Shown here in pieces: positions 1 to 11,120 of a DNA stretch of 64,000 nucleotides (position 1 is the first letter of the stretch; each line of letters starts with the position of its first letter). The translations under genes were made by a program, and so were the position numbers. Origin of the DNA: Piliocolobus tephrosceles. Its lineage: Eukaryota; Chordata; Mammalia; Primates; Cercopithecidae. The DNA is taken from the NCBI RefSeq assembly GCF_002776525.5, contig NC_045438.1:149522095-149586094 (forward strand), in the 5' to 3' direction. The notes beneath the pieces were generated by a model. That model was given only the letters and a program-made list of their open reading frames with translations, did not search any database and was not told where the DNA came from.

Positions 1-1392
1 GAGGCAGTTAAATGAGACATACATAAAGGTTACCAGACAGCATGAGATCCTGAAATATCTGATCCTAAATGAGACTGGGCAAGCTCCTTTCCTAAAGCAC
101 TTTAGAAAACAAGACAGATTCTTTGCAGGACTGAATAGATGATCTCTCATCTCCTCCTTCACCCTAATGGGTTTTTAATCTAATAGAAACAAACAAAACA
201 AGGAATTGAATACTCTTCCAGTTGATGGAGAATTTCCCATTTTGGCCTCACTACTATGTTCCTTCAGAACATATGGCAATAGTTGAAAGGATTTAGTACA
301 GAAAATCTGCTGGTCACTCAGAGAGAGACCCAATATGCATCAGCAGTGAAAATCTGATTTCTTATTTCTAAAATGTGGCCCAAATAGCTTATCTGGTTTT
401 CTGTGTGTGTGATTGTTGCATTTCCAAGACTGAAAGCTCACTGTAGCAAAAAGCAATTAATTGAATGATGAGTCCGTGCTAACATGCCTGTGTGTGTGGA
501 TAATAGAGATAACTTAATATGCATCTAATGCCACTATTAATTTATCATCTCCACCATTTAATTTTTGAAATACAATGATTTCTGAATAAAGAACCAAACG
601 CTTGAGAAAATATTTTCTAACAATTTTACGAAAGAACAAGTTAATTGCATCTAAAACTATTTAATTAGTTAACGTTAACTTTATTACACATGCTATAAGC
701 CTTTTAATACATTTTGATCACTTAAGGACTGCATTCACAATGATCTCTTTCAGTAAAGTGTAAGGTCCTTTACCATTACCATCATGACTATCATGTCTTT
801 TCTTATTTTAAGCCAAGTGGAAATTTCACAGAATTTAGCATTTAGAGAGCTTGTTATGGAAAATGTTTAAACCAGCTTCATCATTCAAGTAAAACTACCT
901 CATCAGTAAATCCTAGTAAAGAAAGAGGCATATACTGTATTTGGTAAAATTGCAATGTACACCTTTCACTAAGGAATTGGAGAGTTTGGTAATTACATGG
1001 CCTCAGTAGGTCCTTTTCTTAGGCCTCAGATAAATTCTTATCATCCCAGTCTATGACTTGTAGATTGTTAGGCAGAGGTTGTGTAGAAGGTATCAAAAGT
1101 ACCTTTTCCTTTGGATGGGAAGACCAAGGCTTGGGAATTGTGTCTTCCTCCAGGTTCACTGCCTCCCTTGACATTCCACCCTTAAACATTCAAATTTTAT
1201 CATTTTCCCAACTTGAAAACCAACAAAGAAGTGTGTGGCCTCTCTAACCCAAAAATTAATTTTTAAAAAGGTTTATTTACTTTTACTTACTTATTCAATT
1301 TTAACACCATGACCCTATGTTTTAAAAATTCAATGTTACAATTATTTATTGCTATTATTGGATTTGCTGGATAAGTATATTTTTATAATTCT
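1..1392. other. Unique non-coding sequence
   Basis: I see no recognisable repeat or gene here. The only open frame of note (1053-1247) is short and has no coding character. The stretch is AT-rich, with several TAAT-type motifs between about 450 and 690 and a perfect 12-bp palindrome at 668-679. Confidence 0.6.
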
Positions 1393-2236
1393 TTTGTTGA
1401 TACATGTTTGTACATGTTCATGGGATACATGGATATATTGATACATGCATAGAATATGTAATGATAAAGTCGGGTATTTAGGATCTGTCATCTGAAGCTT
1501 TCATCATTTGTGTTGGGAACATTCCAAGCCGTCTTTAAATATACAATACATTGTTTTTAACTATACTTACTCTACTGTGCTTTTGAACATTAGAACTTAT
1601 CCCATGTATCTAACTGTATATGTGTAGCTATTAGCCAACTTTTCATCCTCTCCTCCTCGCCATCCCCCACACCCTTCCCAGCCTCTGGTAACTAATCATT
1701 GTACTATCCATCTCCATGAAATCAACTTTTTAAGCTCCCATATATGAGTGAGAACATGCAATGTTTGTCATATGATAGTTCTAGTTTTAACTGGACTACT
1801 ATTCTATGATAGTTCTATTTTTAATTTTTTGGGAACCTCCATACTGCCTTTATAATGGCTATGCTAATTTACATTCCAATCAACAATGCTTAAGAATTCC
1901 CTTTTCTCTGCATCTTCACCAGCATCTGTTACTCTCTGTGTTTGATAATAGCCCTAATAACTGGGGTGAGATGATAGCTCATTGTGGTTTTGGTGTGCAT
2001 CTCCCTGATGATTAATGATGTTGAGCCTTTTTTCATACATTTGTTGGTCATTTCTATTTCATCTCTGAGAAATATCTTTTCAGATCCTTTGCCCACTTTA
2101 GTGAGATTATTATTATTGCTGTTGAATTGTTTGAGTTCCTTGTATATTCCGTCCCTTGTCTAATGAATAGTTTGCAAATATTTCCTCCCATTCTGAAGGT
2201 TGTTTCTTTACTGTTGATTGTTTCCTTTAATCTAAA
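1393..2236 (-). mobile_element. Old L1 3' end, antisense, internally deleted
   Basis: Read on the + strand this follows the reverse complement of an L1 3' UTR and ORF2 C-terminus: a GGGATACATGGATAT-like start, the block around CCTTCCCAGCCTCTGGTAAC, the GTGAGAACATGCAATG motif, then a stretch resembling 'ctggggtgagatgatagctc'. About 250 bp expected between the GAGAACATG block and the GGAACCTCC block are missing near 1777-1805, where a short TATGATAGTTCTA motif occurs twice. The element is truncated at the right near 2236. It is non-functional and the subfamily is not assigned. Confidence 0.8.
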
Positions 2237-2371
2237 GGAAACAACGTTGAATTTAATGGAACTGTGTTTAACTCACTATTGATTATCTAATGTGTCTGGC
2301 TTTGTTCTATTTGCTGCAGTGGATGCAGAAAAAAAATAAAGTAGTCTCATGGAGAATTATACTCAGTCCTA

Positions 2372-2740
2372 CAATTTAAAAAATAACCTTTTTTAAAGCA
2401 GTTTTAGATTTATAGAAAAATTGAGTGGAAAGTACAGAGTTCCTCTATACCAACTCCAAAGTTTTTTTCTATTATCATCATCTATTTTTGTGGTACAGTT
2501 GTTAAAACTGATGAGCTGATATTGATACATTATTACTAAATACAGTCTATTTAGGGTTGATTCTTGGTGTTGCATATTATACATTGTATAGGCAGATGTA
2601 TAATGGCACTATCTACCATTATGGTATCATATGTAAGAGTTTCACTTCCTTAAAAATAAATCTCCTGTTTTCCATCTATTTGTTCTCCCTCAACCCTGGC
2701 AACCACCTCATCTTTTTACTATCTCTACAGATTTGCTGGC
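2372..2740 (-). mobile_element. Ancient L1 (L1M-type) 3' fragment, antisense
   Basis: The sequence follows the antisense 3' region of old mammalian L1M elements: a CAGTTTTAGATTTATAGAAA start, the GGAAAGTACAGAGTTCC block, GATATTGATACATTATTA, and then CCCTGGCAACCACC. It is strongly diverged and has no open frame of interest. Confidence 0.7.
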
Positions 2741-3465
2741 TCTACATTTTTATCACTTGGGTTTTCCCAACTCATTTATACCCCCTACCCCAATTCCCTC
2801 CCTCCACTGGCTCCCTTCCTATTCCATTTATATTCCCTAGCCAAATACTATAATCACTTTCTTATATATACCCTTGACCCCCTTACCTCCCTTGCCATCA
2901 CTCTTTTCATCATACTCAACAACGTTACAGTTCTCTGCCTAGTCATGCTGACAGCCCTATGGCTGTTCACACTGACTGATACCAGTGCAAATTCGTGACC
3001 ACAAATTTCAAGTGAGCCTCTATACTTCCAGGCAAGCACACTATATACCTGGTCCATTCACTTTGTCGCTTTCCAACTGGATTATTTTAGATACTTTCAG
3101 TTTCCTCAATCTCCCACTACATCATCTTCTGTTCTGCCTTTATCCCATGATGTTGCTTCCTCCTTAATTAGAAATCCTTGAAGCAATCCGAAGAACTCCT
3201 CTCACTAAGCAGCATTTGTATTTGAAGACTGTATGCTCCTGCCAGTTATAGCAGATGAACTAGCTTTATCTAAACTCCATCCCTCCACCACATATTAGAT
3301 CCCATCCTTCTTTCCTTCTCAAGGACAGTCTTCTAGATAGTCTCTCTCTCTCTCCCACATTATCAAATATTTTTCTCTCTCATGGATTATTTTCATTGAT
3401 ATACAAATCTATTCTCATCATAAAAAAAAAAAAAAAACTTTTCTTCACCATGGCTGTGATAACTG
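2741..3465. other. Unassigned sequence with C/T-rich tracts
   Basis: Pyrimidine-rich sequence with a short CT run near 3341-3354 and an A-run at 3421-3437. No repeat family or gene is recognised. The short open frames on both strands look like chance. Confidence 0.45.
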
Positions 3466-3775
3466 ATTTGATGTGTTAAACTGGTTTGGCCATGATACCT
3501 AGCTTTTGGTTAAACGCCAGTCTAGATGTTATTATGAAGGTATTTTATATATAATTAACATTCAAATTGGTAGAATTTGGGTAAAGCAGATTACCCTACA
3601 TAATGTGGGTGGGCCTCATCTAATCAGTTGAAAGCCTTAAGAGCAAAGACTGAGGTCCCCTGAGGAGGATGAATTCTGCCTCTAGACTTTCTTCAGGCTC
3701 CAGCTGCAACATCCACTGTCCCCTGGGTTTCCAGCCTGCCAGTATGCCTGCTGATTTCAAAACTTCCAGAAATCC
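3466..3775 (+). mobile_element. LTR-like dispersed repeat, family not assigned
   Basis: The segment carries a familiar dispersed-repeat signature: TGTGTTAAACTGGTTTGGCC at the left, GTAAAGCAGATTACCCT, then GTGGGTGGGCCTCATCTAAT and CAGTTGAAAGCCTTAAGAGC. I recognise these blocks from many mammalian loci and believe them to be an ERVL/MaLR-class LTR. I cannot name the subfamily from memory, and the right end is lost. Confidence 0.5.
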
Positions 3776-3929
3776 TTATCTATTCTTGCTGACTCCAAGT
3801 TTTTCTTCCCATTCTCTCTTCTACCTACTCCAATTAAGCTCTCCTCCCCATCATTTCATTAATCTCTTCTCATCAAGGTTTCCCATAGCTTTATTACTAG
3901 GTAGCTGACCAATCTTTGTCTTCCTTGAT

Positions 3930-4773
3930 GTATTTTATGCAGTTCATCTGTTACTTTTTCTTGTCTTCACTTCTAGGACCACGCACTCTCCTGAATCTAA
4001 TTTTACCTTATATACCCCATTTCAGTCTCCTTCATCTCTCTTTAACCTCTTAATGTTGGCCTTCCTTCAGGCTCCCTTCTTGTTCTTCTTGTCCCCTGAT
4101 TCTCATGGTCATGTCACTCAGTTCCGTGGCATTAAGTTGGATCTGTATGATGGACCTTCCCAAATGTCTATGCACAGTTCAAATGTCTACAGACTCCAGA
4201 ACTGTATCCTCAGCTGCCTACTTAACACCTTCACTTGGCTAGAACAGACATCTCCAGTGAAACAAGTTCCAAACAACACCCAGTCTCACGCTCCACATTC
4301 AAAACCAGCTCTACTTTCAAGCCCTTTCTATTGATAGCAGCTTCATTCTTCTAGTTGCTCAAGAAAAATCCTTAGAGCAGCCCCTGCCTGCCCTTTCTCT
4401 CACACTCCCACATTCAACCTAGCAGAAAATCCTGCTGGCACTATCTTCAAAATGTATTTACTTTGTACCACCTCCCCTGCTATCCTCCTAATTCTTACTA
4501 CCATTATATCTTACCTGTATGATTGCAAATGTCTCCTAACAGGTCTCCCTTGCTCGCTGCTGCCTAGTCTTATAACAGTCATAGGGAATCTGTTAACAGT
4601 TGTGTCAGATTTCATCACTCAGAACTGTGCTCTGGTTCCTCACTTCAGAATAAACACCTCCCTGCTTGCTTGCAATGACCCATGGGGCCCTCCACAGCCT
4701 GGTCCACCACACCTTGCTACCCTCCTCTCCTACTGCTCCTCTCACTCCCTTCATTCAAGTCATGGTAGCCTCC
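3930..4773 (+). mobile_element. L2 (LINE2), left portion
   Basis: This is the L2 3' half in sense orientation. Recognisable blocks include TCTCTTTAACCTCTTAATGT, CAGCTGCCTACTTAACACC, CTAGTTGCTCAAGAAAAATC, CTTTCTCTCACACTCCCACA and the CTCCTAACAGGTCTCCCT block. The left limit is approximate. The copy is interrupted exactly at 4774 by a MaLR LTR and resumes after it, so it is the oldest layer of this locus. Confidence 0.75.
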
Positions 4774-5136
4774 TGATATGGTTTGGCTGTGTTCCCACCC
4801 AAATCTCATATTGAATTGTATCTCCCAGAATTCCCACATGTTGTGGGAGAGACCCAGGGGGAGGTCACTGAATCATGGGGGCCGGCCTTTCCTGTGATAG
4901 TCTCATGATAGCGAATACGTCTCATGAGATCTGATGGGTTTATCAGGGGTTTCCACTTTGGCTTCCTCCTCATTCCCTCCTGCCACTGACATGTAAGAAG
5001 TGCCTTTCACCCTCTGCTGTGATTCTGAGACCTTCCCCAGCCAGGTAAAACTGTAATTCCAATTAAACCTCTTTCTTTTGTAAATTGCCCAATCTCGGGT
5101 ACGTCTTTACCAGCAGCGTGAAAACGGACTAATACA
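4774..5136 (+). mobile_element. Solo THE1/MST-type LTR (ERVL-MaLR)
   Basis: A complete solo LTR starting TGATATGGTTTGGCTGTG and ending GGACTAATACA, with the diagnostic block TTTCTTTTGTAAATTGCCCA near the right. A 5-bp target-site duplication CCTCC flanks it exactly (4769-4773 and 5137-5141), as expected for this class. No internal retroviral sequence is present, so the element was reduced to one LTR by recombination. It interrupts the L2 copy on either side. Confidence 0.92.
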
Positions 5137-5185
5137 CCTCCTTACTGGTCATCTCACATATCAGGTATGCTTCTGCCTTAGGGCC
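5137..5185 (+). mobile_element. L2, middle portion between two LTRs
   Basis: A short L2 segment resuming after the THE1/MST LTR. It carries the CTTCTGCCTTAGGGCC block of L2. It ends at the junction with the MLT1 LTR that follows. Confidence 0.65.
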
Positions 5186-5705
5186 TGTATTCATTTTCTA
5201 TGGCTGCCATAACAAATCATTACAAAATTATTGGCTTAGAAACAACAGAAATGTGTTACCTTGCAATTCTGTGGGTCACAAGTCTAACATGAGTCTCACT
5301 GGGCTAAAATCAAGGCATTTCCTTTTGAAGGCTCTAGGAGAGAATCCATGTCCTTGCCATTTCCAGTTTCCAGAGACATCCACATTCTCTGGCTCACATC
5401 CTATTCCTCTGTCATCAAATCCAGCAGTGTTACATCTCCATGCCTTTCTTCTGTGGTCACACTTTCCTCCAACCTCCTTTTCTGCCTTTCTCTTCTACTT
5501 TTAAGGACCTTGTGATTACACTGGGCTCACCTGGATCATCCAGGCTTATTTCTCTATCTTAAAGTCAGCTGTTTAGCAACCCTAATTCATCTGCAACATC
5601 AATTTCCCTTCGCTGTGTAACTTAATATATTCACAAGTTCTGCAGATTAAGACATCTAATCTGGCAGTGGGAGGTGTGGCAGTGTGTATTATTCTTACTA
5701 CTATA
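5186..5705 (-). mobile_element. MLT1 LTR (ERVL-MaLR), antisense
   Basis: The + strand reads as the reverse complement of an MLT1 LTR: TTCATTTTCTATGGCTGCC at the left, then CACTGGGCTAAAATCAAGG, TTTTAAGGACCTTGTGATTA, and GTCAGCTGTTTAGCAACC. Near-matching 5-bp flanks GGGCC (5181-5185) and GAGCC (5706-5710) fit a target-site duplication. The L2 consensus continues across the insertion, which supports the limits chosen. Confidence 0.82.
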
Positions 5706-5898
5706 GAGCCTTTACTCTAATTGTGCCCTCTGCCTGGAATGTTTCTACTCTTGGTTATTTCTCTCATCCTCTTTAGGTCTTTGATGAAAGGCTTACATTC
5801 TCAGTGAAGGCTATTCCGACTATCTATTTAATCCTGCAACATGACCCCAGCCCCACTATGAGCACATCTGATTCCGTTTTCACTTTGTCTCAGCTGAA
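5706..5898 (+). mobile_element. L2, right portion
   Basis: L2 resumes with GTGCCCTCTGCCTGGAATG and CATTCTCAGTGAAGGCTATT, both standard L2 3'-half blocks in sense orientation. Together with 3930-4773 and 5137-5185 it forms one split copy. The extreme 3' end is missing. Confidence 0.75.
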
Positions 5899-6560
5899 TT
5901 TCCTTAGAAGCAGAATCTGAGACCGAGGCTCCTGTGCAAGTGATTTAATTAGGGAGTGTTTTCAGGTGAGACTTGAAGGAGAGAGAGAATCAGGATATGG
6001 TGGGAAAAGAAGCTAGACAACGATATGGGCTCACTTGGAGAATGCCGGCCTGAGTCCATGGGAGGTCTAGCCTAGCATGCAAATGGTACCTCAGAGTTGT
6101 CCTATGTTGAGCACAACGACAACCCCATTATCAGTCAATAACTGTCTGCAGGCTAGCTCCCCACGCCCACCCCACCCCGATCCGCAGGTGAGGGGATGCA
6201 TGACTTCCTAGGCATCTCTTGTCAAGGCAGCACCACTGACTGCAAAGAGCACTCTGGAGAAGGGTCCAATGCTCAGAGCAGCTGGGGGATGGAAGCACTG
6301 ACCCAGTAGAGGAAATGGGGCTGAGCTTCTTGCCCACACCCATCCAAATAAGCATGTCCCTGAATGGAGGGTGAAATCCTTTGGGGGACACCTGTCTGAT
6401 GGGCTGAGGTGCAGACACACAGGAAGTAGAGATTGACTTCCCCACCCTCGATGTCACAGGGTGCCTCTGTGGGGTGGCTGGTGGGACACAAAACCTGGCA
6501 GCTGGTGAGTCTTGTGCTGTCACGTGCCGAGTCATGGGTCAGAGCCCTGGGCATATGTGA
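5899..6560. other. Probable dispersed repeat of unknown family
   Basis: This stretch is more GC-rich than its surroundings and holds several overlapping antisense frames (for example 6131-6535). Segments such as GAAGCAGAATCTGAG followed by GTGCAAGTGATTTAATTAGG look familiar as a dispersed mammalian repeat, possibly an old LTR, but I cannot name it. The open frames show no recognisable protein. Confidence 0.35.
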
Positions 6561-8404
6561 CGACCTGCATTCAGCCAGCATGTAGCCCTGTTCCCAAGGA
6601 GCATAATATTAAATACAAAAAGACAAGAAAAAGGCCAGGAGAGACACTATGTAAGAAAGAAATATGTTTCATACTTTAGTACCTTTAAGGGCACTAAAAT
6701 GCCCTTTATTTCCTGCTGTTTGAACAAGGGGTCCTGCATTTTTGATTTGCACAGGACCAGGCAACTATATGGCTGGCCCTGGTTTCAACTTCCTGAATTA
6801 CATTCCGGTCAGACTTGTTCATATTACCTCAAATCACATGGCTAGGCGCATTAAGTTATCACATAGACTGTTCTTTCAAACTTGTGCCATCTCTTAGGTT
6901 GCCTCTGCAGTTGAGGAGTATCAGCTTTTATTTATCCTGTTTATGCTCAGACGATAACCTTGCTTCTGTATTATTTCACATACTTCTCCATCACTCTTGT
7001 GCACCTGCTTTGTGTTATAGTAATCCCAGCATGTGCCTTTGAATGTCCTCAGCATCTAATCAGGACATGCACACAGAGTGGGTCTGCAGTCAATGCGGTT
7101 AAATGTTCAATGCACGAATGAATTAATCAAGAAACCCTGAGGTTGTTTTTCGGCCTTCTCTAGGCAGGCATCTGCTTCAGAATTATATTTCTTAGGTTCA
7201 CATCATGCCGCCAGAAGTAGATGGACAATTTCTGATGAGTTCAGTCTGCGGTCCCAGACTTGGTTGCTTTGTCATCAAGGAGGCAATGTGCCCTCATCTC
7301 TCACCAGCTTCCAATCAATGGGTCTCACACAGGAATAGACACCAAGCCCAGAGAAACTGGGCACTGTCTCTCCTTGATAAAGAGTTCTTGTTTATTCACC
7401 CAAGCACTTTAGTTTTGCATTCAGAAGACAAAGCAGCAAGTACGAGCTTGTTGGGAAAAGAATAAGTGCTGCCAGAAGTGAGAGAGGGGGTTCATTCAGT
7501 TGTCACTTGCAGCCCATTCCTTGTCTGAAGCATCTTTTACCTCCTAATTGTCTCCCTCCCCTTTCCTGTGTCTGCCTCACACAGACTGAACACTCTCAGA
7601 CAGCTTTACAAATTGGCTCTGGAATTATTAAGCAGTGAAAATTCCACTGAGTCTGAAAAATACACACTTCTCTTGCCTATGTTTATTAATCAGTTGCTAT
7701 TTTATGCCTGTCCTTGTCCACCTTATTACGCTCAACGCTGCCCTAGGCCATATTGAGAAGGAGGCAGTTAGTCTTTGTCCTTTGCTCTCTGCATCCTTGG
7801 TTATGTAGTCTTTTACTTATTTTAAAAGTCTTCTCCTAATTTCCTTTCCAGGGGTCTATGTTTTCCTGAGTCTCTGTAGATTTATATCCTCATTCACACT
7901 AGGTTATGATTGACATCATATATCACGTTTCCTAGGAGTATTTGCATCTTAAAATACCTTTCCTAGAGAGGGCAACGCTCACCTGAAGAAGTCAAATCTC
8001 CAGTTGTGTAATTTTAGATGCTGCAGAAGCTGGATGGACGTGATTTCAGGGCAAGGGGATTCCTAGTAGCCCTCAAATCATACTCAGAAGGAAGCTATTC
8101 ACTATGGATCTTGTAATCATTAGCCCTAAAGATTCTCCTCCTCTTGTCACTGAACTAAGTGAGATTTATTCCTTTCTGCAGCAAACAAACATTTACCAGC
8201 CACTGCTAACATAGTTGGCCTCGGGAGCTCAAATGGAAAGTGAACAGGAAAGATACTCATACTATTTAAGTTGCCTTCCTGGTTTTCTACATCCAAGTTC
8301 TGGAAACTTTTGCTTCTTTTTGACAGCTTTCCAGAGGAACAGTCAAAGCCTTTAAACCTTATGGATTGCCTCTTTCACATTCTTTCCCAGCAATTAGCAG
8401 GGAA
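6561..8404. other. Unique non-coding sequence
   Basis: No repeat, RNA gene or exon is recognised. Small open frames at 6815-7042, 7205-7465 and 7568-7756 have no recognisable product and no supporting context. Confidence 0.5.
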
Positions 8405-8912
8405 ACCTGACTGTGGCATTCCTATGATGAAAATTGTTCAATGGCACCCATATCCTACAGAATAAAAGCTTAACACCTTAGCACAGAGCATAAGACTTTC
8501 CTGCCTGCCCAGCCTCCTGTTCTCCTAAATAATTCCTCCTCCCAAGCCTGCTGCCTCCTTTCTTAAAGCCTGTACATCTACTGGTGCTACAGTAACACTC
8601 AAATTCTCAAAGGCCCAGGAACAGGTATATTTTCTTGGGTCTCTATGCATTTTCCTAGGCTGTTTCCTCTCAATATGCCCACTGCCTGGTAAAATCTTCT
8701 TAATGCTTTAAGTCTCAGGAATCCTTCCATTCCCTTAACATACGGTCTCAAAAACCCATGTGTCTATTATAGCACTAAGTAGATCACGTTGTAGCTATTT
8801 GCTTGTCTGTCCAACTGTTTACAAGATGGTAATCTTCTTGGGTTTTATGATTCTGTATTCTCAGTACCTAGCACAAAGCCTGGCACATAGCTAGCATTAA
8901 AAACTTAAATGA
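8405..8912 (+). mobile_element. L2 3' end
   Basis: Sense L2 with the blocks TTCAATGGCACCCATATCC, AGAATAAAAGCTTAACACC, CTCAGTACCTAGCACAAAGC and CTGGCACATAGCTAGCATTA near the 3' end. Its tail is interrupted by the following AluS. Confidence 0.75.
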
Positions 8913-8913
8913 C

Positions 8914-9213
8914 GGGCCAGGAGTGGTGGCTCACGCCTGTAATCCTAGCACTTTGGGAGGCCGAGGTAGGCAGATCACCTGAGGTCAGGAGTTCGAGACC
9001 AGCCTGACCAACATGGAGAAACCCCTTCTCTACTAAAAATACAAAATAAGCTGGGTGTGGTGGCGCATGCCTGTAATCCCAGCTACTCAGGAGGCTGAGT
9101 CAGGAGAATCGCTTGGACCTGGGAGGAGGAGTTTGCGGTTAGCCGAGATTGTGCCATTGCACTCCAGCCTAGGCAACAAGAATGAAACTCCATCTCAAAA
9201 AAACAAAAACAAA
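8914..9213 (+). mobile_element. AluS (Sp/Sq-like)
   Basis: A full-length Alu dimer starting GGGCCAGGAGTGGTGGCTCA. The block CCTGACCAACATGGAGAAAC and the ending GCAACAAGAATGAAACTCC fit AluSp/Sq. It has an impure A-rich tail. Flanking direct repeats of the form AA(C/T)TTAAATGA(C/T) at about 8902-8913 and 9214-9226 look like the target-site duplication. Confidence 0.92.
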
Positions 9214-9325
9214 AAATTTAAATGATGAACCATCATATGAACAAAATTAAAACTCTGAAAATACTACATGGCTACTTTTATTTCATAAGTGGAATGAGAA
9301 CTTCCCTTTTAGAACATTATAATGC

Positions 9326-9538
9326 AAGTTAACAAACTACAGCCTGTGGCCAAACCTGGCCACCTCTTATTTTTGTAAATAAAATTTTATTGAAGTACAA
9401 CCATACACATTTATTTATGTATGGTCGGTGGCTGCTTTTGCACTACCACATGCAACGGAGACCCTGTGGGCCACAAAGCTTAAACTCTTTACTAGTTGTA
9501 TTATTTGATCCTTCCAAAAGTTTGCCAACAGCTCCTTT
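9326..9538 (-). mobile_element. MER5A-type hAT-Charlie fossil
   Basis: Antisense to the MER5A consensus: AACAAACTACAGCCTGTGGC at the left, TTGTAAATAAAATTTTATTG in the middle, GAGACCCTGTGGGCCACAAA, and AAAGTTTGCCAACAGC at the right. It is a short non-autonomous DNA transposon, nearly full length and immobile. Confidence 0.82.
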
Positions 9539-10619
9539 GGGGAGAGAGAAAAAAAGGGAGCTAACGAGTTGAGTTGTATCTACAATGAAGGAAAAAAAGA
9601 AGGACTCAGGAGAAGAAATAAGCAATAAAGTGTGGTGACATCCTTCAATTTGCTCTGAAGGGAGGTCCAGTTTTCAAGTGCCCTCACAGACTTGAAGCAC
9701 AGGACTCCTGAGCACAGACAGGAAAAGTGAAGCTGAATTTGCCACAGGAGCCTGGAACACAAGGGTGTTGTTGTCAACTGTTTACCAAGGCAGAGAGAAG
9801 GGCAAAGTCGATCCCAAGAAGTTAGTAAAAGCACGAATGCCTAATAATAATCGCAGCAGAGAGCTTTTTAGGTGCCCCATTAAAGAGAGTGCTTTGTCCT
9901 AATAAATACCAGGATGAGAGTCTGTTCTCAGAGCCCCCTTCCTGCACTTTATTCTTAATGAGCCTTCTAATGAGTGCACCGTCTTTATTTCCTTGAGAGA
10001 CTCATCACTCCCCATCTTAGCCTGTTATTTAAATATATGGCATGGTGTGGAAAGCTTTAAAAAAAAAAAAAAAGCCCAAGAAATCTTCTCTGTGCCTTTT
10101 TCAGTTGCCTATGTCACCCCTGCAGGACAGAGGAGGGTGTGTAAACTGTATTCACAAGATAACAGGTTCCTCTACTTTTAATAAGGCAAAATTCATAAAA
10201 GCAGAGAAGTACTATTAAACTCCAGGTTTGTTTCTAGATGTATTAGAAAAAAAAACACTTAAATAGCAATGGCTTCCCTGCACTGTTCTTTAACTCTTAA
10301 AAAAAAAAAATACCAGCTCTCGGCTTCTCAAAACAAAAGAAATCGGATGTCATTAGGTTTACCTCCGAGCTCAGGACTTCTTATTTTATTTTATATTTCA
10401 TTGTCACTTTTCTCCTATTTAGTAAATGAAAATTACCACAGAAAGAAGAATTACCCACAGCTTTTCAGTTAAGAATCATTCTGGGTTATCAACCTGTCCA
10501 GATAGATGAGGATTTAATATTACTTTTCAATGGCAAAGTATTAAACTACATTCTTGCCACAACCATAAAGTCATTATCTTGCCTACCTTTAAAAAAGAGG
10601 GGGGAAAGTATGTGGTAAT
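9539..10619. other. Unique sequence with two A-runs
   Basis: No gene or named repeat is seen. A-runs at about 10058-10073 and 10301-10311 are not attached to any recognisable retroposon body. Open frames at 9580-9834, 9993-10181 and 10269-10472 are short and unconvincing. Confidence 0.5.
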
Positions 10620-10934
10620 TTCTTAATATCATTTAATATCATCAAACATCCACTGTTCAAATTTCCCTAATTGTCTCATAATTGTTGATTAGAATCAATG
10701 TGTGTCTGAGTCTCTTCCACTTATAGGTTTTCTCTTAATCTTATTTTATCAATTGTAATTTATTTGTTAAAGAAACTGAGTTTTCACCATGTAGAATTTT
10801 CAGGATTGTGAATTTTGCTGATTGTATTCTTTTGACACCCTTTAATGTGCTATCCTGTATTTTCTGTAGTTAAAACTAGAAGCTTGTGATGTTACAAAAA
10901 TGTCCTTATGCTTCAGATATGCATGCTGATGACA
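10620..10934 (-). mobile_element. Ancient L1M fragment, antisense
   Basis: It follows the antisense L1M 3' region: TTTCCCTAATTGTCTCATAA, the TTATTTGTTAAAGAAACTGA block, ATTTTGCTGATTGTATTC, and TGTAGTTAAAACTAGAAGCT. It is highly diverged. Confidence 0.6.
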
Positions 10935-10984
10935 TGATATAATTTCTAGGATTTCCAGCAAATTCAGACAGTGAGAGGTAGGGC

Positions 10985-11115
10985 TATAGAGAGAAGGGCT
11001 GTAGGTGAAACAATATTGTACATGTTGATAATTGTTGAAGCCGGACGATAGGCACATGGAGTTTTCTTATTTCTTCTACTTTGGTAGATGTTTAAATTTT
11101 TCTATAATTAAAAAG
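10985..11115 (+). mobile_element. Ancient L1M extreme 3' end, sense
   Basis: The sequence GTTGATAATTGTTGAAGCCG, then TTCTTCTACTTTGGTAGATG and TTTTTCTATAATTAAAAAGC, matches the final 3' UTR of old L1 elements in sense orientation. It abuts an antisense L1M fragment, giving a head-to-head arrangement of two fossils. Confidence 0.55.
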
Positions 11116-11120
11116 CTAGT

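Noticed and set aside
6131..6581. Three overlapping antisense frames in a GC-richer block
   Set aside because: Overlapping frames in all phases suggest composition, not selection. The block itself looks like a dispersed repeat.
9993..10181. A-run followed by an open frame, as a possible processed pseudogene
   Set aside because: The A-run at 10058 is inside the frame and no recognisable gene body precedes it.
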